A stretch of DNA of 64,000 bases from contig CAKSFT010000004.1 of the NCBI GenBank assembly GCA_934454145.1, positions 1-64,000 on the forward strand, written 5' to 3'. The DNA is from an uncultured Clostridia bacterium (GTDB lineage Bacteria > Bacillota > Clostridia > UBA1381). The notes beneath the pieces were generated by a model that was given only the letters and a program-made list of their open reading frames with translations, was not told the DNA's origin and made no database searches. Every line of letters begins with the position of its first letter. Position 1 is the first letter of the stretch. Positions 1-6,408 of the stretch are shown piece by piece. The translations under genes were made by a program, and so were the position numbers.

Positions 1-213
1 ATGACCGAACTGGAAAACAGGATTGCAGAACTGGAAAAGAACCGCGAGAAGGTATATCACTATTTTAACGAACTGCCCCAATACGCATATGACACAGTGA
101 AAAAGCTGTGGGACAGAGGGATATACAAAGGTGCGTCCGCAAGCGACCTGAATCTTCCCGAATCGCTTATGCGCCAAATGGTGATGAATGACAGAGCCGG
201 GTTGTATGAATAA
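1..213 (+). CDS. Small phage tail-module protein, possibly 5' truncated by the window edge
   Basis: About 70 residues are visible. The N-terminal part is a charged, coiled-coil-like helix (ELENRIAELEKNREK). A compact module follows with the pattern KLWDRGIYKG...LNLPESLMRQMVMNDRAGLYE. Short proteins with this pattern (a 'drG.lkG' turn, then 'LnLpe...R.lV..dRaGly') are common near the tail and lysis modules of Firmicutes phages; their function is unknown to me. The first base of the window is the A of an ATG, so this may be the true start or an internal Met of a longer protein. The next small phage gene follows 29 bp downstream on the same strand. Confidence 0.55.
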   Translation: MTELENRIAELEKNREKVYHYFNELPQYAYDTVKKLWDRGIYKGASASDLNLPESLMRQMVMNDRAGLYE

Positions 214-242
214 ATTATTTATTTAAAAATGGAGGTAGTAAA

Positions 243-443
243 ATGGCTGTACATAAAACCACATATAAGGGAACTTACATTGACAACCATCAGGAATTTG
301 TTTGCGACACTCGAGCGGATATCAGTCTCCTCCCCACTTTGGAAGGAAAAACTGATAGATGCCCTTTTGGGTCTACAGCATTTGTTATTGAAGACAGTTC
401 TGTATGGATGTTAAATAGTATGGGTGAATGGAAGGAAATTTAA
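243..443 (+). CDS. Small phage protein (66 aa), tail/baseplate region
   Basis: This 66-residue protein has a good GGAGG ribosome binding site ending about 7 bases before the ATG. Its C-terminal half runs AFVIEDSSVWMLNSMGEWKEI. That 'F.ie..svymlns.geW.ei' strand pattern is frequent in short Firmicutes phage proteins encoded beside tail-fibre and head-tail genes. There is no signal peptide or membrane segment. It lies between two other phage-type genes on the same strand, consistent with one late operon. An ORF overlapping it in another frame (229-414) has no comparable start signal and is a shadow. Function is unknown. Confidence 0.6.
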   Translation: MAVHKTTYKGTYIDNHQEFVCDTRADISLLPTLEGKTDRCPFGSTAFVIEDSSVWMLNSMGEWKEI

Positions 444-475
444 TTATAACTCTATAAAATGAAAGGAGGTAAATA

Positions 476-1358
476 ATGAATATTAGACCAACGGGAATTA
501 GTGTTGAAACCTTAGCAGTAGCAAAAAGATATGCAAAAAAAAGTTGCTAAAGAAGAAGGTGTTAACCAAAGTTTTTTGGATGATTTTGTCACAGACAAAA
601 CAACCGCCGAATTCTGTAAAAGTATTACAGAATGTTCCTCAGTAAAACAAGGTAATTCGTTTATGGGAGCAGTGACCCTGACAGACATGCCCTTTGTTGG
701 AAATGCGGAATGTCGTGTAGATGTTATTCATAGCCAGTTAGGTGGATTTATTCTTGCTCTTGAGCTTATCTCTGCAACAGAAATCCCCTATCGCTGGTAT
801 GGCGTTTATTGGAAAGCATTCGGCGGATGGCAAGCTCTCATAACTGACGCTCACTTGCAAGAAGAATATACTATTGAAATTTCAGAAAACACCAGTGAAG
901 ATTATGCGAAGGTGTACAATATAAAGCAAGGTAAAAAATCTATTGGGGAAATAAAGATACCAAAAGATATGTTCGTTACTTCAGGACAAATTGTAGATAA
1001 TCCAGAGGGATATCCCACAGGAAAATACATTGAATTAACATTTGCGAACTCCGATAACTCCAAAGTTTATATTTCAGTAAATGATTTATTAGATGTATAT
1101 ACGGCTGAGGCAAATGCCGCACAAATACAGTTAAAAGTAGAGTCTGGTGTAATCTCTGCTAAAATTGTTGCAGGTTCTGTTGGGTTGAGTGAACTTAATC
1201 CTGCGGTAAATGAAACATTGTCACAAGCTAAACAACATAGTTTATCATCTATTGCAAGTGAATCAGGTTCTCACGGATTAAGATTTTGGGAAGGTAATTT
1301 ACAGTACAATAATGGAGAAACTTGGGAAACAATAACAATACCAACCACTTCCTCCTAA
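476..1358 (+). CDS. Phage structural (tail-fibre/knob-like) protein, frameshifted at an A8 run
   Basis: A strong AAAGGAGG site precedes the ATG at 476. That frame encodes MNIRPTGISVETLAVAKRYAKK and then stops at 548-550. The long downstream frame (531-1358) continues the same protein sense (KKVAKEEGVNQSF). The two frames join smoothly if one A is removed from the A8 run at 535-542. The middle has an aromatic strand pattern (YRWYGVYWKAFGGWQAL) resembling pyocin-knob or tail-fibre modules. The C-terminus (LRFWEGNLQYNNGETWETI) resembles many phage fibre ends. The break could be an inactivating indel, transcriptional slippage on the A-run, or a sequencing error. Reading from 531 alone would give a protein without a proper ribosome binding site. 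Confidence 0.6.
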
Positions 1359-1424
1359 TACGATTGTATTTTATTAAAACATTTGTGGATGTAATAATAT
1401 CTTAATTTAATAATGACTCAAAAT

Positions 1425-1460
1425 AAAAAAAAGAAAGCAACCCGAATCGCGTGTCGCTTA
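1425..1460 (-). terminator. Rho-independent terminator of the small minus-strand unit
   Basis: Read on the minus strand, a 7-bp stem (AAGCGAC pairing with GTTGCTT) is followed directly by a C-interrupted run of ten T. It sits immediately after the stop codon of the 24-residue ORF, so it fixes the direction of this small transcription unit. Confidence 0.75.
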
Positions 1461-1532
1461 TCGACAAACGATAACACGACGCTTCACAGTTCTACGAACT
1501 GTTACTTTAACGGTTACTTTGACCTTAGCCAT
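1458..1532 (-). CDS. Candidate 24-residue basic peptide
   Basis: ATG at 1532 (minus) is preceded by a near-perfect AGGAGG at 1540-1545 with a 7-base spacer. The ORF encodes 24 residues: MAKVKVTVKVTVRRTVKRRV then IVCR. It strictly alternates valine/threonine with lysine/arginine, giving a very basic, beta-strand-like or membrane-active composition. The stop codon runs into a strong terminator. The coding segment also contains a 7-bp hairpin (ACAGTTC/GAACTGT) and a 6-bp hairpin (TTATCG/CGATAA), so the message is heavily folded. It could be a toxic peptide, a phage moron peptide, or a folded RNA that only looks translatable. No homologue is known to me. Confidence 0.45.
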   Translation of the reverse strand: MAKVKVTVKVTVRRTVKRRVIVCR

Positions 1533-1632
1533 TATAACACCTCCTCTCAACATACCACCCTTGCCTTACGGCACCGTTGGGTAAGCAACGGAGTGGGATG
1601 GCTGTGGTAGTTTACCACTCTGCTTAGCAGAA
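1533..1632 (-). ncRNA. Hairpin-rich leader of the small minus-strand unit
   Basis: On the minus strand, upstream of the ribosome binding site, perfect small hairpins follow one another: CTGC/GCAG, GTGGTA/TACCAC, CCGTTG/CAACGG, and TGCC/GGCA closed by a GTAA (GNRA-type) tetraloop. With the two hairpins inside the ORF and the terminator, the unit forms a chain of about seven stems over 210 nt. No convincing promoter is visible upstream. This may be a folded 5' leader or a structured RNA in its own right. Confidence 0.4.
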
Positions 1633-1701
1633 AATATTGAAAGGATTAAAACAATCAGGTTGCTCTCCAATGTTTATTCAAAAATTTTGTTTCAAAATTT
1701 T

Positions 1702-1731
1702 TTGACTAATTATATTGATTATACATATAAT
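1702..1731 (+). promoter_or_regulatory. Sigma-A promoter P1 (TTGACT-18-TATAAT)
   Basis: TTGACT at 1702-1707 and TATAAT at 1726-1731 have an 18-bp spacer. It reads towards the structured RNA at 1822 and lies about 85 bp upstream of a second, stronger promoter. Both -10 elements share the longer string TATAATATAAG. Confidence 0.55.
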
Positions 1732-1786
1732 ATAAGTGTAAACAGAAATTCTTTGTTAGTCAATGTGTTTTTTGTTTTTAAAGCTC

Positions 1787-1815
1787 TTGACAAATCAGAG
1801 ATTTTCGTTTATAAT
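1787..1815 (+). promoter_or_regulatory. Perfect consensus sigma-A promoter P2
   Basis: TTGACA at 1787-1792, a 17-bp spacer, and TATAAT at 1810-1815: an exact consensus promoter, the only one in the cargo segment. It predicts a transcript starting near 1822 that first makes the folded RNA and then meets the terminator in front of the nuclease-like gene. Confidence 0.8.
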
Positions 1816-1821
1816 ATAAGC

Positions 1822-2002
1822 GTAGAGATAATAGCGTAGACTATTATCGTAGTGTTGAAGCAGATGATGGGGTTAGTTTTCCGTACATCTGTGGAGCTTT
1901 GGATAAGGGTTGGAGACAGATTCCACAGACTAACTTAGGCTTATGCCGAACGAAAATGTCTCAGAATGAGACTCTGCCGAAATGCAGAGTCTCTTCTTTT
2001 TT
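1822..2002 (+). ncRNA. Structured ~180-nt RNA upstream of the PBECR4-like gene
   Basis: The region between the consensus promoter and the terminator has no credible start codon plus ribosome binding site but is rich in pairing. An 8-bp hairpin GATAATAG/CTATTATC lies at 1827-1848. Next comes a long arm in which GTTAG (1872-1876) and TCTGTGGA (1888-1895) pair with the continuous TCCACAGACTAAC at 1922-1934. An alternative pairing CAGATG (1861-1866) with CATCTG (1886-1891) would exclude part of that arm. GTCTCA/TGAGAC (1958-1972) shares bases with the 5' arm of the terminator, so the two are mutually exclusive. This could be an RNA antitoxin, a regulatory leader, or both. I do not recognise it as a known riboswitch or as 6S RNA. 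Confidence 0.6.
1968..2002 (+). terminator. Intrinsic terminator between the RNA and the nuclease-like gene
   Basis: A perfect 10-bp stem (GAGACTCTGC/GCAGAGTCTC, loop CGAAAT) is followed by TTCTTTTTT. It lies 17 bp before the start codon of the downstream gene, as in type III toxin-antitoxin loci or attenuators. The competing hairpin GTCTCA/TGAGAC uses its first five bases. Confidence 0.85.
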
Positions 2003-2018
2003 GCAAAGGATTATTGAT

Positions 2019-2612
2019 ATGGGTTTGTTTTTAGATGCAGCTAATGCGTGGAATGTTTTACATAACATCAGGTATATTCTGGATATAGCAAGAAGCGGCA
2101 AGTTAACACGGATTGACTTGTCTTTTCTTGATGAAGATTTTCCTCATCTTGCAGGGATGCAGTATGCACGAGATGTAGACTTTGGAATTAGAAAAGCTGA
2201 ATATTACGGCGAACGGTTGATTCCTGCGCTATTGAGCAAACGGCTTGATGATGTTAAAATCGAAGAAAGCAGAAACTGGGATAAAATATCCGGTCGTTTA
2301 ACAGCTGTAGTTAATTTGCAAAACACACTTGACAATGAATTTTCTATAGTTTCATTCAATAAATCCAAAGTAAGAGTATTCAGTCAGATAGAGGCAAAAT
2401 TTGCAATTAAGAGTACGGCTTCCGAAAATGTATACTTTGTGTTTTTGGATGAAAGGTCTGGTCGTTATTATTGTAAATCCGCTTTTCGTAAAGAGTTTAC
2501 TGATTATATGGAAAATCAATCCCCGATGAGAGTGTTACAAAAAATCAAAATCATAGATAACATTACTCATACCCTGTTCATCAAACCCGGGTATGTACCA
2601 GATGAAACATAA
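2019..2612 (+). CDS. PBECR4-like nuclease-fold protein (candidate toxin)
   Basis: The protein has 197 residues from the ATG at 2019, which has AAGGA 8 bases upstream. Longer in-frame starts back to 1899 would run through the RNA and its terminator and are rejected. The pattern W..L...Y......GK...IDLSFLDEDFPHLAGMQY (residues ~11-49) and a C-terminal YFVFLDE...YYCKSAF resemble what I know of PBECR4 domains, one of the phage-associated Barnase/EndoU/ColicinE5-D/RelE-fold nuclease families. Catalysis is not shown by any motif I can verify. There is no signal peptide, so it would act in the cytoplasm. It lies between phage tail genes and the integrase, the usual place for phage cargo such as toxins or defence genes, and its expression should depend on escape from the upstream terminator. 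Confidence 0.55.
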   Translation: MGLFLDAANAWNVLHNIRYILDIARSGKLTRIDLSFLDEDFPHLAGMQYARDVDFGIRKAEYYGERLIPALLSKRLDDVKIEESRNWDKISGRLTAVVNLQNTLDNEFSIVSFNKSKVRVFSQIEAKFAIKSTASENVYFVFLDERSGRYYCKSAFRKEFTDYMENQSPMRVLQKIKIIDNITHTLFIKPGYVPDET

Positions 2613-2723
2613 TATGTTTGGCGGGAGTCTTCTGACGTTCGCCTTTTCTTTCCGTTTTGATATTCCGCAAAATATAAAACAATACTTTTATATATATTCC
2701 TGCGAACAAATTTTCAGAAATCA

Positions 2724-2752
2724 TTGACTCGAATTTTTGAATGTGTTATAAT
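2724..2752 (+). promoter_or_regulatory. Integrase promoter (TTGACT-17-TATAAT)
   Basis: TTGACT at 2724-2729 and TATAAT at 2747-2752 are separated by 17 bp. Transcription would start near 2759, about 90 nt before the integrase start codon, with an intrinsic terminator in between. Confidence 0.75.
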
Positions 2753-2792
2753 GTAATATGAAAACTAAGATATAAATGCAGTAAGCAGACTT

Positions 2793-2829
2793 ATCCAATA
2801 CAATTCTTCGGAACTTGTGTTGGATTTTT
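2793..2829 (+). terminator. Leader terminator in front of the integrase
   Basis: An 11-bp stem (ATCCAATACAA/TTGTGTTGGAT) is capped by a TTC/GAA stem with a TTCG tetraloop and a one-base bulge, then followed by TTTTTG. It lies between the integrase promoter and its ribosome binding site, so it would stop most transcripts as a ~70-nt RNA unless read-through occurs. Confidence 0.65.
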
Positions 2830-2850
2830 GCATTAAAAGGAGGAATTTAT

Positions 2851-4056
2851 TTGGCAGAAGTAACCGCCAGAAAACGAGGACATAAATGGGAATATCGTTT
2901 CGAAGCAGCAAAAATAAGTGGCAAAAGAAATCAAATATCAAAAGGTGGCTTTAAAACAAAGAAAGAAGCTATGGATGCAGGTGTAAAAGCATTATCTGAA
3001 TATAATGCTTCTGGAATTCATTTTGTGCCATCTGAACTTTCTTACAGTGACTACCTTGATTTTTGGTTAGAAGAATATTGTAAGGTAAATTTGAAATTAA
3101 CAACAGTTGAAAACTATGAGAAAAGAATACGGCTGAATATTAAACCAGCACTTGGTTTTTATAAACTCAACGCATTGTCTCCAACATCACTTCAGCGCTT
3201 TATAAACAAAATGTTCAACCAAGGTTATTCAAGAAATACGCTCTCAACCATACAACGTATTCTTTCCGGCTCACTCAATTATGCTATAGACACTGCACAA
3301 TTTATTCAGTCTAATCCAATGAGAACCGTAAAAATACCATCCTGCAGAGCCGTACCGGAGACGCCAACACGCAGCACACCTCACATCTATATTCCAAAAG
3401 ATAAAATAAAAGAAATATTTAGTCGATTCCCTGAGGGTTCGTCACCGTTTATTCCTATGCAATTTGGGTATAAATGTGGCATGCGACTTGGAGAAGCTTT
3501 TGCTATATGTTGGGAAGATGTTAACATTGATGCCAAAACCATAGATATCAATAAGCAGGTTCAATGGGACAAGGATAACAAGTGTTGGTATTTTTCTAAC
3601 CCAAAATATAACTCTTTTAGGGTTATTGATATTGACAGTGAGCTTTGTGAAATTCTGCGTAGAGAATATGACAAACAACAAAGGGCAAAAGTTTTTTATG
3701 ATGATATGTATATAAATCTTTATATGGATGAAAAGAGACATATAAATACAAATGGGGTTGGCACTATTATTCATCCTGTTGCTGTTAGGGAATGTGGAGC
3801 CTATATTATACCACGAACTATGCAACACACAAGCGGAATTATACATCACCAAATGGGATTTAAGGAATTCACTTTTCACTCATTTAGACATACCCACGCA
3901 ACTATGCTTGCTGAATCCGGAGCTCCTATTAAGTATACACAAGAACGGTTGGGTCACAAAAACATAACAATCACAATGCAAATCTATCAACACGCATCAG
4001 ATACTATAAAGCAAGAGGGCAATGCCATACTTGAAAAGTGTTTAAAAAAAGAGTAG
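2851..4056 (+). CDS. int: Phage tyrosine-type site-specific integrase
   Basis: A 401-residue integrase of the phage/ICE type. I place the start at TTG 2851 because AAAGGAGG (2836-2843) sits 7 bases before it; an in-frame ATG at 2815 lies inside the leader terminator. Domains in order: an N-terminal arm-DNA-binding module (~1-45), a SAM-like core-binding domain (~65-150), and a C-terminal catalytic domain (~190-395). Catalytic landmarks are Arg in GMRLGEAF, His and Arg in HSFRHTHA, His in LGHKNIT, and the nucleophilic Tyr in QIYQH. It is the last gene before chromosomal housekeeping genes, so the recombination site should lie just downstream. Base composition is clearly more AT-rich than the genes to its right. 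Confidence 0.95.
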   Translation: MAEVTARKRGHKWEYRFEAAKISGKRNQISKGGFKTKKEAMDAGVKALSEYNASGIHFVPSELSYSDYLDFWLEEYCKVNLKLTTVENYEKRIRLNIKPALGFYKLNALSPTSLQRFINKMFNQGYSRNTLSTIQRILSGSLNYAIDTAQFIQSNPMRTVKIPSCRAVPETPTRSTPHIYIPKDKIKEIFSRFPEGSSPFIPMQFGYKCGMRLGEAFAICWEDVNIDAKTIDINKQVQWDKDNKCWYFSNPKYNSFRVIDIDSELCEILRREYDKQQRAKVFYDDMYINLYMDEKRHINTNGVGTIIHPVAVRECGAYIIPRTMQHTSGIIHHQMGFKEFTFHSFRHTHATMLAESGAPIKYTQERLGHKNITITMQIYQHASDTIKQEGNAILEKCLKKE

Positions 4057-4078
4057 GATTTAAAAATCCTACTCTTTA
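4050..4078 (+). terminator. Integrase terminator
   Basis: An 11-bp stem (AGAGTAGGATT/AATCCTACTCT) overlaps the integrase stop codon and is followed by TTTAATTATTT. An A-run on the other side makes it potentially bidirectional. Confidence 0.75.
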
Positions 4079-4082
4079 ATTA

Positions 4083-4124
4083 TTTGCCCACATCTCATAT
4101 TTTGGTGGGCAAATGGTGGACAAA
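4083..4124. other. Repeat cluster downstream of int: candidate attachment-site arm sequences
   Basis: TTTGCCCAC (4083-4091) is the inverted copy of GTGGGCAAA (4105-4113). GGTGGGCAAA (4104-4113) is repeated as GGTGGACAAA (4115-4124) with an 11-bp period. Repeats of about 10 bp next to int are what arm-type integrase sites look like. The other prophage end lies outside the window, so the core site cannot be confirmed. Confidence 0.4.
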
Positions 4125-4182
4125 ATAGTTTATGCCACCGTTTCGACTCAAGTTTTTTACAAAGTCAAATCTCGAAAAGCCT

Positions 4183-5190
4183 TTATTTATCAGCTTTCAT
4201 AGCTTCCTCAACAGCAACTGCAACCGCAACGGTAGCTCCGACCATCGGGTTATTGCCCATTCCAATCAAGCCCATCATTTCTACGTGAGCCGGAACGGAG
4301 GAAGAGCCTGCGAACTGAGCGTCGGAGTGCATACGTCCCATTGTGTCTGTCATTCCGTATGAAGCAGGGCCTGCTGCCATGTTGTCCGGGTGCAATGTAC
4401 GTCCTGTGCCGCCGCCCGATGCAACAGAGAAATATTTTTTTCCTTGTTCGATACATTCTTTCTTATATGTACCTGCAACAGGGTGCTGGAAACGTGTCGG
4501 GTTTGTAGAGTTACCTGTGATTGAAACGTCAACGCCTTCAAGGTGCATGATTGCCACGCCTTCACGTACATCGTCCGCGCCATAGCAACGAACCTTCGCT
4601 CTTTCGCCCTTTGAATAAGCTGTTTCCTTTACAACCTTAACTTCGCCCGTATAATAATCGAACTGAGTCTGAACGTATGTAAAGCCGTTAATTCTCGAAA
4701 TAATCTGCGCCGCGTCTTTTCCAAGACCGTTCAGAATAACCTTAAGGTCCTCTTTTCTTGCCTTGTTTGCACTTCTTGCCAGACCTATTGCGCCTTCTGC
4801 CGCCGCAAAAGACTCATGCCCTGCCAGGAATGCGAAACACTTTGTTTCTTCTCTCAAAAGCATTGCGCCGAGGTTCCCGTGGCCGATTCCGACCTTTCTG
4901 TCGTCCGCCACAGAGCCGGGGATACAGAAGGACTGCAAGCCCAGGCCGATTTTTTCTGCCGCATCGGCAGCCTTTGTGCAGCCGTCTTTGATTGCAATTG
5001 CAGCGCCTACGATATATGCCCAACAGGCATTTTCAAAGCATATAGGCTGAATACCCTTAACAATGCCGTATACGTCGATACCCTTATCGTCGCAAATCTT
5101 TTTTGCTTCTTCGATTGAACCAATGCCGTGTTTTGCAAGCTCTGCATTGATTTGGTCAATTCTTCTTTCATAACTTTCAAATAAAGCCAT
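4183..5190 (-). CDS. GGGtGRT protein
   Basis: This 335-residue cytoplasmic protein belongs to the family named after its GGGTGRT signature, visible here as SVASGGGTGRTLHPDNMAAGP (residues ~262-281). Other conserved-looking stretches are IPGSVADDRKVGIGHGNLGAML and a C-terminal MGLIGMGNNPMVGATVAVAVAVEEA. The family has no assigned reaction. In many Clostridia and some archaea it is encoded next to a NifU-N-like scaffold protein, as here: that gene ends 23 bp upstream on the same strand. The pairing suggests an iron-sulfur or metal-related role, which is inference. A good ribosome binding site (TAACAGGAGG) precedes the start. Confidence 0.85.
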   Translation of the reverse strand: MALFESYERRIDQINAELAKHGIGSIEEAKKICDDKGIDVYGIVKGIQPICFENACWAYIVGAAIAIKDGCTKAADAAEKIGLGLQSFCIPGSVADDRKVGIGHGNLGAMLLREETKCFAFLAGHESFAAAEGAIGLARSANKARKEDLKVILNGLGKDAAQIISRINGFTYVQTQFDYYTGEVKVVKETAYSKGERAKVRCYGADDVREGVAIMHLEGVDVSITGNSTNPTRFQHPVAGTYKKECIEQGKKYFSVASGGGTGRTLHPDNMAAGPASYGMTDTMGRMHSDAQFAGSSSVPAHVEMMGLIGMGNNPMVGATVAVAVAVEEAMKADK

Positions 5191-5213
5191 CTCTCATTTA
5201 CCTCCTGTTAAGA

Positions 5214-5906
5214 TTATTCATGTCTTGGGTCAATAAGCTTTACAGCGTCCTCAACCCTGCCGTACTGTCCGCTTGCTTTTTCCAAAGCTTCGTTTGCATC
5301 CATGCCCTTTGCAATCATTTCCATCATCTTGCCCAGATGCACAAATTTATAACCGATAATCTGATCCTGATCATCTATAGCAATTTTTGTTATGTAGCCT
5401 TCTGCAAGCTCAAGATATCTCGGGCCCTTTTTCACCGTTGCATATGTCGTGCCGACCTGTGAACGCAAGCCCTTGCCAAGATCCTCAAGCCCGGCGCCGA
5501 TTGGCAGTCCGTCCTCTGAGAATGCAGTCTGCGTACGTCCGTATACAATCTGCAAAAACAGCTCTCTCATCGCCGTATTGATGGCGTCGCACACGAGGTC
5601 TGTGTTCAGTGCTTCCAGAATTGTCTTGCCGATAAGAATTTCAGCCGCCATTGCAGCAGAGTGTGTCATTCCCGAACAGCCGACGGTTTCAACCAAAGCC
5701 TCCTGGATAATGCCTTCTTTTACATTAAGGGTCAGCTTACATGTGCCCTGCTGAGGTGCACACCAGCCAATGCCGTGTGTAAGACCCGAAATGTCTTTTA
5801 TTTCTTTTGCCTGTGTCCATTTTCCTTCCTGCGGAATGGGCGCCGGGCCGTGATATGCGCCCTTAGCAAGCGGGCACATTGCTTCTACTTCGCTTGAATA
5901 TTTCAT
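5214..5906 (-). CDS. NifU-N-like iron-sulfur scaffold family protein
   Basis: The start at 5906 gives 230 residues (MKYSSEVEAMCPLAKGAYHG...). It has AAGGAGC 7 bases upstream, whereas the longer ORF reaches back through its own promoter. Cysteines fall in motifs reminiscent of NifU/IscU N-terminal scaffolds: IGWCAPQQGTC (~56-66), ETVGCSGMTHSAAMAAEIL (~83-101) and DLVCDAI. It is co-oriented with and just upstream of the GGGtGRT gene, and the two probably share one transcript from the promoter at 6007-6035. It probably binds an Fe-S cluster or metal; its client is unknown. Confidence 0.75.
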   Translation of the reverse strand: MKYSSEVEAMCPLAKGAYHGPAPIPQEGKWTQAKEIKDISGLTHGIGWCAPQQGTCKLTLNVKEGIIQEALVETVGCSGMTHSAAMAAEILIGKTILEALNTDLVCDAINTAMRELFLQIVYGRTQTAFSEDGLPIGAGLEDLGKGLRSQVGTTYATVKKGPRYLELAEGYITKIAIDDQDQIIGYKFVHLGKMMEMIAKGMDANEALEKASGQYGRVEDAVKLIDPRHE

Positions 5907-6006
5907 CTTCCTGCTCCTTTCAAATTTTGCACAATCAACAAGCGGCAAAACACAAATTCCGCCGCCGACCGAGTATGCATAATCACAAGCTATTTGCCTA
6001 AGTTTA

Positions 6007-6035
6007 ATTATATCATTAAAATCTGCGATATGCAA
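6007..6035 (-). promoter_or_regulatory. Promoter of the NifU-like/GGGtGRT operon
   Basis: On the minus strand TTGCAT (6030-6035) and TATAAT (6007-6012) are separated by 17 bp. The predicted start near 6000 leaves a ~95-nt leader before the ATG at 5906. Confidence 0.7.
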
Positions 6036-6283
6036 GAGTTATTGAACAAAATCTACTATTTTCTACAAAAAACAGTGATTTATCCCCCGCATTTCAATTG
6101 AGATCGATAAAAGACATTTTTCCGCATTATTATCAGGCTTTTTCGCATAATTTTTGTTTTCTTGCATATTTTACTTGTATTATGTAAACCCATGCCCATG
6201 TTGATAACTTTATTCACATTTCCACTTTCAGGAAATTTTTTCCGCATAATCCGCACGAATCCGCGCATTTTTTGTTCATCAAC

Positions 6284-6313
6284 CGTGGATAACTCTGTGG
6301 ATAACGTGGATAA
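6284..6313. promoter_or_regulatory. Cluster of three DnaA-box-like sites
   Basis: CGTGGATAA (6284-6292), TGTGGATAA (6296-6304) and CGTGGATAA (6305-6313) lie head to tail in 30 bp. The middle one is a perfect reverse complement of the TTATCCACA DnaA box. No dnaA, dnaN, rnpA or gidA is nearby, so this is not called an origin. Confidence 0.55.
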
Positions 6314-6370
6314 TAACACTTTTGTAACACGTTTGTAAATTTAGTTATGTAAAGTTGTAACATATAAAAT

Positions 6371-6408
6371 AAGCTGATAAAAAAGTCAATCGACCTTTTT
6401 ATCAGCTT
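6371..6408 (-). terminator. Terminator of the membrane-anchored deacetylase gene
   Basis: The arms AAGCTGATAAAAA and TTTTTATCAGCTT pair around a tip containing GTCAATCGAC. It works on the minus strand after the deacetylase stop at 6467 and may be bidirectional. Confidence 0.65.

Noticed and set aside
1413..1610. 65-codon plus-strand ORF in the phage cargo segment
   Set aside because: No ribosome binding site, and it is the reverse of the hairpin/peptide unit that has proper signals on the minus strand.
1899..2018. Upstream extension of the PBECR4-like ORF
   Set aside because: It would be translated from inside the folded RNA and across the terminator; ATG 2019 has the ribosome binding site.
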